NCBI GenBank assembly: GCA_910586405.1
Contig: CAJUII010000075.1
Span: 1-15,336, forward strand
DNA length: 15,336 nucleotides
Direction: 5' to 3'
DNA from: an uncultured Lachnospiraceae bacterium
GTDB lineage: Bacteria > Bacillota > Clostridia > Lachnospirales > Lachnospiraceae
Positions 14,993-15,336 of the stretch are shown here, piece after piece. The notes below the pieces were generated by a model, which did not search any database, was not told the origin of the DNA, and was given only the letters and a program-made list of their open reading frames with translations. Positions within the stretch are counted from its first letter, which is position 1. Each line of letters opens with the position of its first letter. The position numbers and the translations under genes are program-made.

Positions 14993-15336
14993 TTATATTT
15001 CCCCTTTTGCATAAATTGTATCTATTGTATATTCACCCTTGGGATCGTATTCATATGAATCATATATCGCTTCTCCATATTCTTCATTTGCTTTGTCATT
15101 GTACTTATAACCCAATTCCTCATTTCTCTTGTCAAGTATTATATAATAAATATACGCTAATGTATAGCATCCTCCTAAACTTAATCTTTTTCTGCCAGTA
15201 CGGTCTGAAGTGATTAATATGCTGCTTACCAATGAATCCTGCAATTCCTCTACGCTAATCTCTTTTTCTGTATTCAATACCTTGTACACATAAGGTTCTA
15301 CCTGTTGCACCTCCAAACCATAGTCTTGAAACACCT
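14993..15336 (-). CDS. Unrecognised protein, 5' end outside the window
   Basis: The frame is open to the right edge and ends at TAA 14993-14995. About 113 residues are visible, opening VFQDYGLEVQQVEPYVYKVL. The middle has SILITSDRTGRKRLSLGGCY and a hydrophobic LAYIYYIIL. The tail is rich in Tyr, Glu, Asp and Lys. I do not recognise a family. It lies directly upstream of the retropepsin-like gene, with four bases between, so they were probably transcribed together. The first GTG in the visible sequence is likely internal rather than a start, as no ribosome binding site can be seen. Confidence 0.6.
   Translation of the reverse strand, partial: VFQDYGLEVQQVEPYVYKVLNTEKEISVEELQDSLVSSILITSDRTGRKRLSLGGCYTLAYIYYIILDKRNEELGYKYNDKANEEYGEAIYDSYEYDPKGEYTIDTIYAKGEI

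Overview
The window looks like a chromosomal segment of an anaerobic Gram-positive bacterium of the class Clostridia, probably Lachnospiraceae. This is an inference from the gene families, the strong AGGAGG-type ribosome binding sites, the moderate base composition of the core genes and the sigma-A-like promoters. No rRNA, tRNA, CRISPR array, insertion sequence or recombinase was seen.

Left edge (1-1431): an AT-rich accessory stretch on the minus strand. A 273-residue coiled-coil protein with a C-terminus resembling the GrpE beta-wing is followed by a gene that runs off the window. The reading frame of that second gene is broken at a run of eight T (minus strand). About 400 bases of largely non-coding DNA follow.

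Cell-envelope and core block (1435-7388): a plus-strand CapA-family protein overlaps tail-to-tail with a minus-strand SH3/NlpC-P60 endopeptidase. The endopeptidase forms a two-gene operon with a PAP2 lipid phosphatase. Next come yajC with its own strong promoter, tgt (queuosine tRNA modification) and a membrane-anchored VanY-type D,D-carboxypeptidase, all on the minus strand. CapA-like, PAP2, NlpC/P60 and VanY-type proteins all act at or outside the membrane, on wall polymers or their lipid carrier.

Middle (7389-9872): a divergent intergenic region carries a near-consensus promoter and several inverted repeats. It leads to aroC (chorismate synthase), which converges on a lactonase-family beta-propeller gene across a shared bidirectional terminator.

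Right part (10037-13618): a GntR-family repressor, an ABC ATPase and an ABC-2 type permease form a tightly overlapping minus-strand operon of the Ytr-like type. It has a near-consensus promoter whose start site lies in a 27-bp inverted repeat, which is the likely autoregulatory operator. The permease ends in a soluble domain of about 360 residues.

Right edge (13648-15336): another AT-rich accessory set on the minus strand, holding an unrecognised protein cut by the window edge, a short retropepsin-like aspartyl protease remnant with DTSA in place of DTGA, and a membrane-anchored alpha/beta hydrolase. A 15-bp-stem hairpin ends this set. The strongest candidates for unusual biology are the homopolymer frameshift behind the GrpE-like gene, the truncated retropepsin-like gene, and the operator and large extra domain of the ABC system.
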